Part shown: piece after piece, positions 9,086 through 16,714 of the stretch
Layout of the letters: every line of letters begins with the position of its first letter
How positions within the stretch are numbered: position 1 is the first letter of the stretch
NCBI GenBank assembly: GCA_015061495.1
Contig: SUWL01000022.1
Location: 1-39,827 of the forward strand
Length of the DNA: 39,827 bases
Direction of reading: 5' to 3'
Source of the DNA: Lentisphaerota bacterium
Lineage (GTDB): Bacteria; Verrucomicrobiota; Lentisphaeria; Victivallales; Victivallaceae
Made by a program: the position numbers and the translations under genes
The notes under the pieces: model-generated
Databases searched by the model: none
What the model was told of the DNA's origin: nothing
Seen by the model: only the letters and a program-made list of their open reading frames with translations

Positions 9086-9650
9086 GACAAGAAAAGCCAA
9101 CTACCCTACTTTCTTTTCCACGAAAAGAAAGTAGGCAAAGAAAAGCAATCATTACTTTTCGAGGAGAAAAGAAGTAAGACTGGAAAAGCCAACTACCCTG
9201 CTTTTTTTTTCACGAAAAGAACGTAGGCAAAGAAAAGCAATCATTACTTTTCGAGGAGAAAAGAAGTAAGGCAAGAAAAGCCAACTACCCTGCTTTTTTT
9301 CCACGAAAAGAAAGTAGGCAAAGAAAAGCAAAAATCACTTTTCGAGGAGAAAAGAAGTAAGACAGGAAAAGACAACTACCCTGCTTTTTTTTCCACGAAA
9401 AGAACGCAGGCAAAGAAAAGCGACTGTCTCTTTTCGGGGTGAAAAGAAGTAAGACAGGAAAAGCCGACTACCCTACTTTTTTTCCACGAAAAGAACGCAG
9501 GCAAAGAAAAGCAAAAATCACTTTTCGGGGTGAAAAGAAGTAAGACAAGAAAAGCCAACTACCCCTCTTTCTTTTCCACGAAAAGAACGCAGGCAAAGAA
9601 AAGCAATCATTTCTTTTCGAGGTGAAAAGAAGTAAGACAGGAAAAGACAA
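9056..9650. repeat. Tandem array of 91-92 bp double-hairpin repeats, array 1
   Basis: Six full units and a partial seventh begin at 9063, 9155, 9247, 9338, 9430, 9521 and 9613. Each unit holds two inverted repeats: CTTTTC-GAGGA-GAAAAG, and TTTCTTTTCC next to GAAAAGAAAG, linked by AAAAGCCAACTACCC-like spacers. The first hairpin (9056-9086) has perfect 13 bp arms and contains the aminotransferase stop codon. Units differ by scattered substitutions and are not separated by unique spacers. A related array lies at 28565-29030. Confidence 0.9.
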
Positions 9651-9972
9651 CTGTCGCGGCGGCTTCGCTCGCTTGCGGTGAATACAGTGCGAGGTAAGGT
9701 CGCCGTTAAACCGGGGCAACAGTGAAGGAGTGCAGCATACCTGCATGACTGAACTGTTGCCGCTGGTTTGACAAGAGATTACCCGCAATGTTTTCACCGC
9801 CTTGGTCGGGCGGGCGGACAAGCCGCCCTCAACGGTGGCTCTGCCCCGGTACCCCCCGAATGCCGGTCACCCAAAAACTGGCGTTTGTTATCGGCAATAA
9901 AGGTAAGCTGACAACGTTTTGAATACATCCCGGTTAAAGCCTCACAAGGAGGCGATCCGTCTCTGCTATGCT
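9651..9972. other. Non-coding stretch with a large inverted repeat
   Basis: No credible gene is seen. An imperfect inverted repeat spans 9708-9769 (AAACCGGGGCAACAGT against ACTGTTGCCGCTGGTTT) with an inner TGCAG/CTGCA pair, giving a long two-part hairpin. The sequence is G+C rich and lacks ribosome sites in front of its short open frames. Confidence 0.5.
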
Positions 9973-10063
9973 CCGCCGGGACAAGGCGCGCAATATGCAT
10001 GCAATTTTTGCCCAGCAGTATGCGGGCAATGCGTGATATTGCCCATAATGCCAAGCAAAAAGG
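9973..10063 (+). repeat. Dispersed intergenic repeat, forward copy
   Basis: Two elements abut. Positions 9973-9996 are a 24-base exact match to 17120-17143. Positions 9996-10063 match the reverse complement of 36644-36710 over about 67 bases with only a few differences. The element starts with TGCATGCAATTTTTG and ends with AAGCAAAAAGGG. No open frame is shared by the copies. Confidence 0.75.
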
Positions 10064-10228
10064 GAGCGTTTGAGAGAAAAACCGTTTCCCTCTCAACTAT
10101 GCACGCATCCGCATACCGCCAACCCGCGTTTTATGCACAGACACCCGCTTGTACCACTGCAAGCCAACCCCGTTTTTAATGCCAGTTTTACAAAATTCAG
10201 GAAATTACCGTTTTTTTATTTCCGGATA

Positions 10229-10257
10229 TTGCAATTTGTTGATTTACATGCTAAATT
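10229..10257 (+). promoter_or_regulatory. Candidate promoter of the ESCRT-like operon
   Basis: TTGCAA (10229-10234), 17 bases, TAAATT (10252-10257), in an A+T-rich stretch about 180 bases before the first gene. The spacing is ideal; the -10 is a moderate match. No clear operator palindrome was seen beside it. The stretch 10258-10439 is otherwise A/T-rich leader without a gene. Confidence 0.45.
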
Positions 10258-10439
10258 ACATGAAACGTTTTTGTGCCGGCAGGATCAAGCCGTTATTGCG
10301 TGCCTGTAAAAAAATCGGATTTTTTTTATTTTTTATTCTGCAGGGTGTCAGAAAACAGGTAATTCGGGTTCTCATAAGGCAGATACAGTACAAAATTTAA
10401 CAAACACACAACTTCAAAATAAGGGAAAGAGGTAAAAAA

Positions 10440-11063
10440 ATGGGTATGGGAGATCTTTTCAAATCCAGCCGTCAGATCGAACGGGAAAAAGAGCGGGCGA
10501 TCAAAAAGGCTATGCTCAATGCAAACAAGGCTTTGGCAACGGTCAAAAACCGCGGTGAAGTCCTCCGTCAGGAACGGGATAAAGCCTGGAACGACGCCCG
10601 GGAAAAACTCAAACAGGGGCAGAAAGCCGCCGCCCAGCGTCTGCTGCGTTCCGTACAAGCCAATGATGTCATGCTCCAGAAACTTGACCGTAAAGCGTGG
10701 GTTTTCAGCGAATATGTCACCAGTCTGGAAATGGCACGGACCGATGAAGCATTCGCCAAAGCTCTCGGCAAACTCAATGTCACTATGAAAATCAATCCCG
10801 ATCTGATCGCCAATACCATTGAAAAAACCGATATGATGCTTGAAGATCAGGCCGATGTCGAAGCCATCTGGGATGAAAAATACGGCGACAGCATGAATAA
10901 TCTCGCCTTGAATGATACGATCACTTCAGAAGCAGACTATATGGCGATGCTGGAAAATGAAGCCGCAGGTTCGATCGGCACTCCCAACGTTGCCACCGAC
11001 AGCAGCAATTCTGAAAAAATCAATGCCATCCGGGAAAAATTGAGCAGTCTGAACGCCAAGTGA
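10440..11063 (+). CDS. ESCRT-III/Snf7-like helical protein A
   Basis: A 207-residue, all-helical, highly charged protein that I read as a divergent ESCRT-III (Snf7/PspA) homologue. The short N-terminus (MGMGDLFKSS) could be a membrane-inserting segment. A basic helical hairpin (about 11-95) includes LKQGQKAAAQRLL at 57-69, resembling the Snf7 pattern in which a Gly and Lys precede an Ala-rich helix. A central region (103-165) with KINPDLIANTIEK and EDQADVEAIWDEKY resembles the alpha4-alpha5 region of Snf7/Vps24 proteins. An acidic, flexible tail ends in IREKLSSLNAK, matching the LxxRLxxL core of a MIM1 motif (I197, K200, L201, L204). It is clearly paralogous to the third gene of the operon. 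AGAGG seven bases upstream supports the start. PspA/Vipp1 membership is the main alternative. Confidence 0.65.
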   Translation: MGMGDLFKSSRQIEREKERAIKKAMLNANKALATVKNRGEVLRQERDKAWNDAREKLKQGQKAAAQRLLRSVQANDVMLQKLDRKAWVFSEYVTSLEMARTDEAFAKALGKLNVTMKINPDLIANTIEKTDMMLEDQADVEAIWDEKYGDSMNNLALNDTITSEADYMAMLENEAAGSIGTPNVATDSSNSEKINAIREKLSSLNAK

Positions 11064-11129
11064 TCACATTTTTCAGCAGTACTTTACAACCCAGATAACT
11101 TCAATAAAAATATACAGGAAATATCAATC

Positions 11130-11735
11130 ATGGCTATTAATGATGCATTGGCGGCTATCGCCCAGAAACTCGGTTTGGCAGATACTGAATTGTCCACTCT
11201 TGAAAAACAGTCTGCCACCGTCGCCCAGCAGATCCGCGACAATAAAGACCGCCTCTCCAACCTCAAGCTCAAAGTCGCCAACCTCGATGAACAGTTGAGC
11301 CGCAAAAAGAAAGAGTATGAAGCCGCAGGCGCCGGTATGAAAATGATCATCAAAGAGGAGATGAAGATCCTTTTCGCTTCCCAGGATCGGCTTTTCAAAG
11401 AAGAGATCGCCATTATTGCCGACCGGATCCAGAAAGATACTCTGCTCTACGACCGGATCCAGAACATGATCTTTTACGTCAAAAATCCCTCCCGGACCGA
11501 CCTTATCGCCGATATCGCCGCCGATCTGGAAATCCAGTATGATGCCATGGCAGAAGAAGATCAGGAGATCGACACCCTTGCCAACGCTGGCTATACCCGT
11601 CAGCAGAGTGTGGAAAACAGTGCTGCCGATGCCCAGTTTGATGCCTATATGAGCGGCAGTTCCAAACTCTCCTCCGCCGTGGATGCCGCACAGGAGGATG
11701 ACGACTTCCTCAAACGTTTAAGCGATGTCAACTGA
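11130..11735 (+). CDS. Coiled-coil protein B with C-terminal MIM1-like motif
   Basis: A 201-residue, almost entirely helical protein of unassigned family. Residues about 10-115 are coiled coil (LSTLEKQSATVAQQIRD; LKLKVANLDEQLSRKKKEY), followed by an acidic C-terminal third. The extreme C-terminus reads DDDFLKRLSDV at 190-200, fitting the eukaryotic MIM1 pattern (D/E)xxLxxRLxxL with Phe and Val replacing two leucines. This would be a natural ligand for the MIT-like domain of the operon ATPase. The overall plan (basic helices, acidic tail, terminal motif) parallels proteins A and C, so it may be a more divergent ESCRT-III-like subunit or an adaptor. The gene sits 66 bases after A and 41 before C. 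AGGAAA lies about 10 bases upstream of the start. Confidence 0.6.
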   Translation: MAINDALAAIAQKLGLADTELSTLEKQSATVAQQIRDNKDRLSNLKLKVANLDEQLSRKKKEYEAAGAGMKMIIKEEMKILFASQDRLFKEEIAIIADRIQKDTLLYDRIQNMIFYVKNPSRTDLIADIAADLEIQYDAMAEEDQEIDTLANAGYTRQQSVENSAADAQFDAYMSGSSKLSSAVDAAQEDDDFLKRLSDVN

Positions 11736-11776
11736 TCAAAAGTATTGCCAATTTGTAATCATAAGGAAATAATAAA

Positions 11777-12418
11777 ATGGGATGGTTCTCTAAACTCGTT
11801 ACTCCGTCTTCCACCCTCAAACGTCAGGAAGAGCGTGAACGCCGCCGTGCCCTTAATGAAGCCAAACGTCTTGCCGACAGTACCAGCAGCCAGATCGAGA
11901 AACTCGGTCAGGAACGGGATAACGCCTGGGAAGAAGCCAAAGCATATCTCGCCCGGGGACAGAAAGCTGCCGCCCAGCGTTTGATCCAGACCGTCCGGGC
12001 AAAAGATGCCCAGATCCAGAAAATGGAAAAGAAAACCTGGGTTTTCAAAGAATATCTCGGCACTCTGGAAATGGCGGAAACCGATAAAATGCTGGCAGAG
12101 TCACTCAATGTCCTCAATCATGCCATGAATATCGATCCGGATAAAATCGCCGCCACCGTCGACCGCACTGAAGATCTGATTGCCGATCAGACCGACGTCG
12201 AATCCGTCTGGACTGAAAAATATAATGACAGCATGGGTACTCTTGCCCTCAATGATGCGATTCCTTCCGTGGAGCAGATGATGGGCGATCTGGAAGCAGA
12301 AGTCAGCGGCGATATTGCCCCGATGTCACAGATAAAAGTCGCCGATGATGCCGGAGTACAAACCGAAATCGACAGCAGACGCAGTCAGCTCTCTGCCATG
12401 CTTGCCGATAAACAGTAA
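11777..12418 (+). CDS. ESCRT-III/Snf7-like helical protein C
   Basis: A 213-residue paralogue of protein A: between about 43 and 160 roughly half the positions are identical by eye, including QERDNAWEEA, ARGQKAAAQRLI, KTWVFKEYL, TLEMAETD, ADQTDVESVW and TLALND. The N-terminus MGWFSKLVTPSS has a hydrophobic/basic pattern like the membrane-inserting N-termini of CHMP4/Snf7 proteins. Charge is polarised: basic helices 14-90, acidic region 130-190. The tail SQLSAMLADKQ is a weaker MIM1-like match than in A or B. Two paralogues plus a third helical protein suggest a hetero-polymer, as ESCRT-III subunits form. AAGGAA precedes the start. The function as a membrane-remodelling filament is inference from architecture and neighbours. 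Confidence 0.65.
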   Translation: MGWFSKLVTPSSTLKRQEERERRRALNEAKRLADSTSSQIEKLGQERDNAWEEAKAYLARGQKAAAQRLIQTVRAKDAQIQKMEKKTWVFKEYLGTLEMAETDKMLAESLNVLNHAMNIDPDKIAATVDRTEDLIADQTDVESVWTEKYNDSMGTLALNDAIPSVEQMMGDLEAEVSGDIAPMSQIKVADDAGVQTEIDSRRSQLSAMLADKQ

Positions 12419-12444
12419 TCAACTGCCGCATGGAGTGATGAACA

Positions 12445-13572
12445 ATGAGTGATTTTAATGCAAGCAAAAAAAAAGAGTTCGAAGATGCCGCAGTCAAGGC
12501 TGTTGAATGCAAGGATTATAAAAAGGCTTTCGCGTGTACTGTACAGGCAATCGAGTATACTTTGAAACTTGCCGAACAGTGCGGCGGCAAACTCGCCTGC
12601 GCCTATCTGGACGATGCCAACGGCTTGCTGGAAGTCGCCGCTCAACTCAAAGAAAAAGCCGCTCAAGCCCCCCAGATGGTCGCGGCCGACAGTGACGGTG
12701 CGGCGAAAAACGGCGAGGCTGCCGGGGACGATGATTCCAAGATGCGTCTGGCAGAATTGCCCAAAGAAAAACTCGCCGATGTCGCCGGTATGGATGCCGC
12801 CAAAAAGGAGGTGCTGGTCAAAGTTATCGCACCGATCAAAGATGCGGATAACGCCAGCAAATACGGTCTTAAAGCCGGCGGCGGTATGCTGCTGTACGGC
12901 TTGCCCGGCACCGGAAAAACCTTTTTCGCCAAGGCGGTCGCCGGTGAATTGGGGATGCCTTTTTATGTCTTTGAGACCTCCAAAGTGTTGAGCAAATACG
13001 TCGGCGAATCCCAGCAGAAACTGCAGGAACTCTTTGATTCCGCCCGCCAGAACCCCATGTCGGTGATCTTTATCGACGAAATCGATGCGATCCTCTCCAG
13101 CCGCGGCGGTGACAATGTCCATCAGACCAATAAAGATCTGGTCAATATCATCCTTACGGAAATGGACGGAATCTCTTCCGGAGGCAAAAATCCGTTCCTG
13201 CTGATCGGTGCGACCAACTATCCGGATAAAGTGGATGATGCCGCACTCTCCCGTTTCAGAGCTAAAATCGAGGTGGAACTGCCCAATGAGGATGTCCGCC
13301 GGAGCATTATCAAACGGGAACTGCTCAAACAGCTCTCCGAAGAGATCAAAGTCGATGACAATGCCCTGGGATTTCTGGTGGCATCCACCAATGGTTTCTC
13401 CGGTCGGGATCTGGTCACCGTTTGCACCGCCATCAGAGAAAATGCCTATCTGGGCAAATTGCCCCGCTTGACTCTGGAATTCTGCAAAGCCAATTTCGTG
13501 GATAACCACGTGGTCAGCAAAGAGGTCGCCGAATCCATTGCCAACTTCAAAAAGCGCATCGGAGCCCAATAA
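12445..13572 (+). CDS. AAA ATPase with N-terminal MIT-like domain (Vps4-like architecture)
   Basis: A 375-residue single-ring AAA protein. Residues about 8-72 form a three-helix MIT-like domain; DYKKAFACTVQAIEYTLKLAE at 24-44 lines up well with the second helix of Vps4 MIT domains. An acidic linker (80-100) leads to the AAA core: Walker A GLPGTGKT 152-159, pore loop KYVGES 184-189 (Tyr where Vps4 has Trp), Walker B VIFIDE 207-212, sensor 1 Asn258 in GATNYP, and Arg270/Arg272 as candidate arginine fingers. The Vps4 beta-domain insertion seems absent, consistent with the shorter length. Predicted role: ATP-driven extraction of subunits from the polymer made by A, B and C. GGAG lies nine bases before the ATG, 26 bases after gene C. 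FtsH, proteasomal and CDC48-type ATPases are less likely. Confidence 0.85.
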   Translation: MSDFNASKKKEFEDAAVKAVECKDYKKAFACTVQAIEYTLKLAEQCGGKLACAYLDDANGLLEVAAQLKEKAAQAPQMVAADSDGAAKNGEAAGDDDSKMRLAELPKEKLADVAGMDAAKKEVLVKVIAPIKDADNASKYGLKAGGGMLLYGLPGTGKTFFAKAVAGELGMPFYVFETSKVLSKYVGESQQKLQELFDSARQNPMSVIFIDEIDAILSSRGGDNVHQTNKDLVNIILTEMDGISSGGKNPFLLIGATNYPDKVDDAALSRFRAKIEVELPNEDVRRSIIKRELLKQLSEEIKVDDNALGFLVASTNGFSGRDLVTVCTAIRENAYLGKLPRLTLEFCKANFVDNHVVSKEVAESIANFKKRIGAQ

Positions 13573-13592
13573 TATCACAAGGAGAAGAAAAT

Positions 13593-14552
13593 ATGCCATT
13601 CGGTAGTGATGTTATCAAAAAAATCTTTACATTTACCCTGCTGGGCAGGATCGTCCCGGTTTTCGGCAGTCTGGCATTTGCCGTTTACATCGGTTTCATC
13701 GCCTGGCAGAGTGTCGGTCCGGAAAAACCCGAACCCGACCGCGCCCGGAAAACGATCGCCACTGCGGCGGTCAATAAAGCTGTCGAAGAGATCCGCGCTT
13801 CCCGCGGTGATATCCGCAGTGCCGTGATGGTGCATTTCGCCAACGACCCCTCGGACTTCGTTTCCGATGCGATGCGCAACAAACTCAATGCTTCCGGAGT
13901 GCTGTTCCTCGAAGATATCACCTTTTCCGAGAGGATCGACAAACTCCTGAATCTGCGTACCGAAGGCGTTTCCAGTACCAGAGATGCCCTCGCCGCCGCT
14001 AAAGGCTGCAATGTTGACGGTATCCTCTGGGGCAAAATTGACTCATTTGAATCCTTTGACAAAGGTGCGGTATTCACCGGCGAATGGACTTTGATCGACA
14101 AAAAAGGCAACGAGATCTGCCACGGTACATTCAATGAAGATACCACGGTCAAAAAGGTGGAAACCGCCAAAGCCGACGGCAAAGATAAAGATGCTCCGGC
14201 GGCAATCGACCTCGATCCGATCAAAAAAGAGCTGGAAAATGCCGCCGCTCCCGTCCGGCAGACCGCTTCCCAGATCCCCTGGTATCTGCGTTTCCTCGGA
14301 TTCGTACTGCTGGTGCTGATCCTGCCGGTGGTCACGATCAGTTTCCTGCGCTGGATGGTCAGCAAAAAATCCAACGGCATCAACGCCTTTGTGCTGGCTC
14401 TCTACACCATTATCGGAGCGATTTGCGCCTTTTTCATGATCGGCGGGGAATTCACCTCGATCTGGACGACTTTGCTCTTTATGGGCGCAGTGGTATTCTC
14501 GTTTTGCTACAATGTCGCCCTGATGAGTTTCGCACTGAAACTGGAAAGCTGA
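13593..14552 (+). CDS. Four-helix membrane protein with TolB-N/FlgO-like domain
   Basis: A 319-residue inner-membrane protein. Hydrophobic helices lie at about 18-39, 231-253, 263-284 and 290-313. Between the first and second is a domain (about 50-190) that reads like the TolB-N/FlgO/CsgG-type alpha/beta fold: KTIATAAVNKAVEEI, a strand SAVMVHF, STRDALAAAKGCNVDGILWGKI, and a strand pair ending WTLIDKKGNEICHGTF. In known relatives this fold binds proteins or peptidoglycan-associated partners in the periplasm. An acidic/Lys-rich linker (190-220) precedes the helical bundle. With four helices both termini are predicted on the same side, so the domain would be extracytoplasmic. AAGGAG precedes the ATG by nine bases, and the gene is 20 bases after the ATPase. 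It is a plausible sensor or membrane anchor for the system. Confidence 0.65.
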   Translation: MPFGSDVIKKIFTFTLLGRIVPVFGSLAFAVYIGFIAWQSVGPEKPEPDRARKTIATAAVNKAVEEIRASRGDIRSAVMVHFANDPSDFVSDAMRNKLNASGVLFLEDITFSERIDKLLNLRTEGVSSTRDALAAAKGCNVDGILWGKIDSFESFDKGAVFTGEWTLIDKKGNEICHGTFNEDTTVKKVETAKADGKDKDAPAAIDLDPIKKELENAAAPVRQTASQIPWYLRFLGFVLLVLILPVVTISFLRWMVSKKSNGINAFVLALYTIIGAICAFFMIGGEFTSIWTTLLFMGAVVFSFCYNVALMSFALKLES

Positions 14553-14559
14553 TCTTAAC

Positions 14560-16017
14560 ATGAAAAAAGCAGCTCTTTTCATCGGTATCAACACCTACGC
14601 CAACGGCATCTCCCCGCTGAAATACGCCATGGGAGATGCCAGCGATCTGAATGCTGAATTCAGCAGCGGCGGATTCCGCACCCGGCTGCTCTGTGACCAC
14701 AGTGCCACCGGAGAAGCGATAGTTGCCAAAACTAAAGAACTTATGCAGGAACTCCACGCCGGAGATATCTTTGTGTTTTACTTTTCCGGACACGGATACT
14801 TTGCCCAAGATCAACTCCATTTGCTGGGTGTTTCCGCTGAAGCTGCTCTGCTGGATGCCGGATACGGTATGCTGCCGCTGCCGGTCATCGAAAAACTTAC
14901 CTGCAAACCGGGCGTGAAACGGTTTTTCATCCTCGATTGCTGTCAAAACGCCCTCCACGCCGGGGGCAAAGCCATTGCTCTTTGTCAGAAACCGGTGGAG
15001 TGTACTGCTTCAAACGGCGGCGAACTGCCATTGATTCTGACCTCATGTTCAGTAGGCGAGATCTCTTTTGAAGATCCCGCCAGCGGGCATTCGCTTTTCA
15101 CCAATGCAGTATTGAATACTCTGCGCTCCAGTACCGCCGGAACCATTTCAGCATTTCTTCTTTCGCTGAAACATCACATGAGTTCCGCAGTACAGCACCC
15201 GTGCATATCCGGAAATATCACCGGATGGGAAAATGTCCCGTTATTCGGCACCACGGATGTTCAGGAAGAGACCGCTCCGCCTCCGCCGCCTCCGGTAAAC
15301 ACCGTGCCGGAAACTTCTCACACTGATTCGCTGGATGCGGCACTGCACGATTCTGAATGCGGCGAAATGATAAATTTGCTGCAGAATAATATCAATTTTC
15401 TGCGGCAGGCGGAACAAAACGAAGTTATCCGCAATTTCGCCGGTATCCAGACCACGGTCGCGGATAATGCCAAAAAAGCCTTCGCCGCCGGCAACCGCAA
15501 TCTGGCTATGCAGATCCTCACCGATAACCGCCAGGAGTGTACCCGGATCGCCAAACAATCTGCCGCTAAAGGAAAATACGATCATGCGGCAATAGCTGCC
15601 GCTTTCGCCGATCAGAGCGATCCGGAAATCATCAAAATCATGGTCAGTTCAGCGGGAAAAATCATCCCTTACTGTCCGGAATTTTACCGGGGATTATTCT
15701 ATTACGATACACTTTTCGGCGATTCCCGGCTCAACTGGTTCCTGCGGCAATCATTTGCCCAACTGCCGGCAATGCAGCGTTTCAGCAGCAAGAGGGATTT
15801 CAAAATCGCTATCCGTAAAAATATCCCGCCGACCTTCGGGATGCGTTTCAAATTCGCACTTTTCATAATCAGTTTATTAATTACCTATGTGGGTATTTTT
15901 CTTGTACTCCTGATCGACATGCTGAATAATTTTTACGCCGGGCAATTCGCATACTATGATCCGGAACTGTACGGAAAACTGTTCCTGAAAAATGTCCACC
16001 GCCTCAACCGGAAATGA
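14560..16017 (+). CDS. Membrane-anchored caspase-like protease (peptidase C14 family)
   Basis: A 485-residue protein whose first 230 residues form a caspase/metacaspase-like domain: AALFIGINTY at 4-13, the catalytic His78 in SGHG, and the Cys in DCCQN, where Cys128 corresponds to the second Cys of the metacaspase DCCHSG motif. A Pro-rich linker (about 239-250) leads to a helical region (255-350) with repeat-like AKKAFAAGNRNLAMQIL, possibly TPR-like, and a membrane helix at about 431-456 near the C-terminus. The protease domain is therefore probably cytoplasmic and tethered to the inner membrane. It begins seven bases after the membrane-protein gene, so co-translation is likely. By analogy with other bacterial C14 proteins near signalling or conflict modules, it may be the effector. 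Its 3' end overlaps the convergent DeoR gene by 14 bases. Confidence 0.85.
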   Translation: MKKAALFIGINTYANGISPLKYAMGDASDLNAEFSSGGFRTRLLCDHSATGEAIVAKTKELMQELHAGDIFVFYFSGHGYFAQDQLHLLGVSAEAALLDAGYGMLPLPVIEKLTCKPGVKRFFILDCCQNALHAGGKAIALCQKPVECTASNGGELPLILTSCSVGEISFEDPASGHSLFTNAVLNTLRSSTAGTISAFLLSLKHHMSSAVQHPCISGNITGWENVPLFGTTDVQEETAPPPPPPVNTVPETSHTDSLDAALHDSECGEMINLLQNNINFLRQAEQNEVIRNFAGIQTTVADNAKKAFAAGNRNLAMQILTDNRQECTRIAKQSAAKGKYDHAAIAAAFADQSDPEIIKIMVSSAGKIIPYCPEFYRGLFYYDTLFGDSRLNWFLRQSFAQLPAMQRFSSKRDFKIAIRKNIPPTFGMRFKFALFIISLLITYVGIFLVLLIDMLNNFYAGQFAYYDPELYGKLFLKNVHRLNRK

Positions 16018-16714
16018 TTTCATCAAACGCCTGACGGGACGCAAAACGGAACAGCCCTTTGCGGTCAAATTTACTGCGGTCAAGCAGCAATATCCGCTGA
16101 CCTGCCATTTCCATAAGTTTGAGCATCAGCGCAAAATGTTTCTCATGGTTGGTCGTCACCGTCTCATCACTCAAGCCGAATGCCGAAATAAAGGCCTTGG
16201 ATATCGACAGCTGTTCCAATTCCCGCATCGTGGACTGACCCAGAAACGCATTGAGCTGCATGTCATAGGTCCCCCCCAGACCGATCAAAACATAGTGCGC
16301 AGGAAATTTCTGGAAATCCTGGATGATCGATACCGCATTGGTCACGATGGTCAGATTGGAAAATTGCGATTCCAACAGCTTGCGCGCCAAAAGCAATACC
16401 GTCGTGCTGGAATCCAAAAACAGAATATCCCCCTCTTCGATCCGGGTGAATGCCTCTTCGGCGATCAACTGCTTCTCCCGGCTGTGCCAGTTGAGCCGTT
16501 CCTGAAATGCCGTGGATACCGGTAATTCCGGACGTTTGCCGCCCAGTGCCACTCCACCGCGCATCCGGCGGATGACGCCGCGGGATTCCAGGGAGGCAAG
16601 ATCCCGGTGGATGGTGGCGTTGGAAACCTGAAATTTTTCCCGCAATTCCGGAATGGTACAATATTTTTTTCCCTTCAGATATTCCACGATTTCGTAGGAT
16701 CTGACATTCTTCAT
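16004..16714 (-). CDS. DeoR-family transcriptional regulator
   Basis: A 236-residue repressor-type regulator. Residues about 5-55 form the winged HTH (CTIPELREKFQVSNATIHRDL; RRMRGG wing). The remainder is the ISOCOT-fold sensor domain (DSSTTVLLLARKL, IVTNAVSI, GGTYD, FGLSDETVTT, LLLDRSKF) that binds a sugar phosphate. It is transcribed divergently from the sugar operon at 17519-25604, so a phosphorylated intermediate of that pathway is the likely inducer. The start codon sits directly after a leader repeat also found before the PfkB gene; AGGA lies about 14 bases upstream. A minus-strand promoter is proposed at 17190-17217, giving a leader of about 470 bases, unusually long for a regulator. 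Confidence 0.9.
   Translation of the reverse strand: MKNVRSYEIVEYLKGKKYCTIPELREKFQVSNATIHRDLASLESRGVIRRMRGGVALGGKRPELPVSTAFQERLNWHSREKQLIAEEAFTRIEEGDILFLDSSTTVLLLARKLLESQFSNLTIVTNAVSIIQDFQKFPAHYVLIGLGGTYDMQLNAFLGQSTMRELEQLSISKAFISAFGLSDETVTTNHEKHFALMLKLMEMAGQRILLLDRSKFDRKGLFRFASRQAFDEIISG

Noticed and set aside
9056-9650. CRISPR array
   Set aside because: Units are contiguous 91-92 bp repeats with no unique spacers and no cas genes nearby; the same holds for 28565-29030.
10440-12418. Plain PspA/Vipp1 phage-shock genes
   Set aside because: Similar size and helicity, but the acidic tails with MIM1-like ends and the adjacent MIT-AAA ATPase fit ESCRT-III/Vps4 better; not fully excluded.
12385-13599. 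404-residue reverse-strand frame opposite the AAA ATPase
   Set aside because: Mirror of the well-supported ATPase codon pattern, with no recognisable family.
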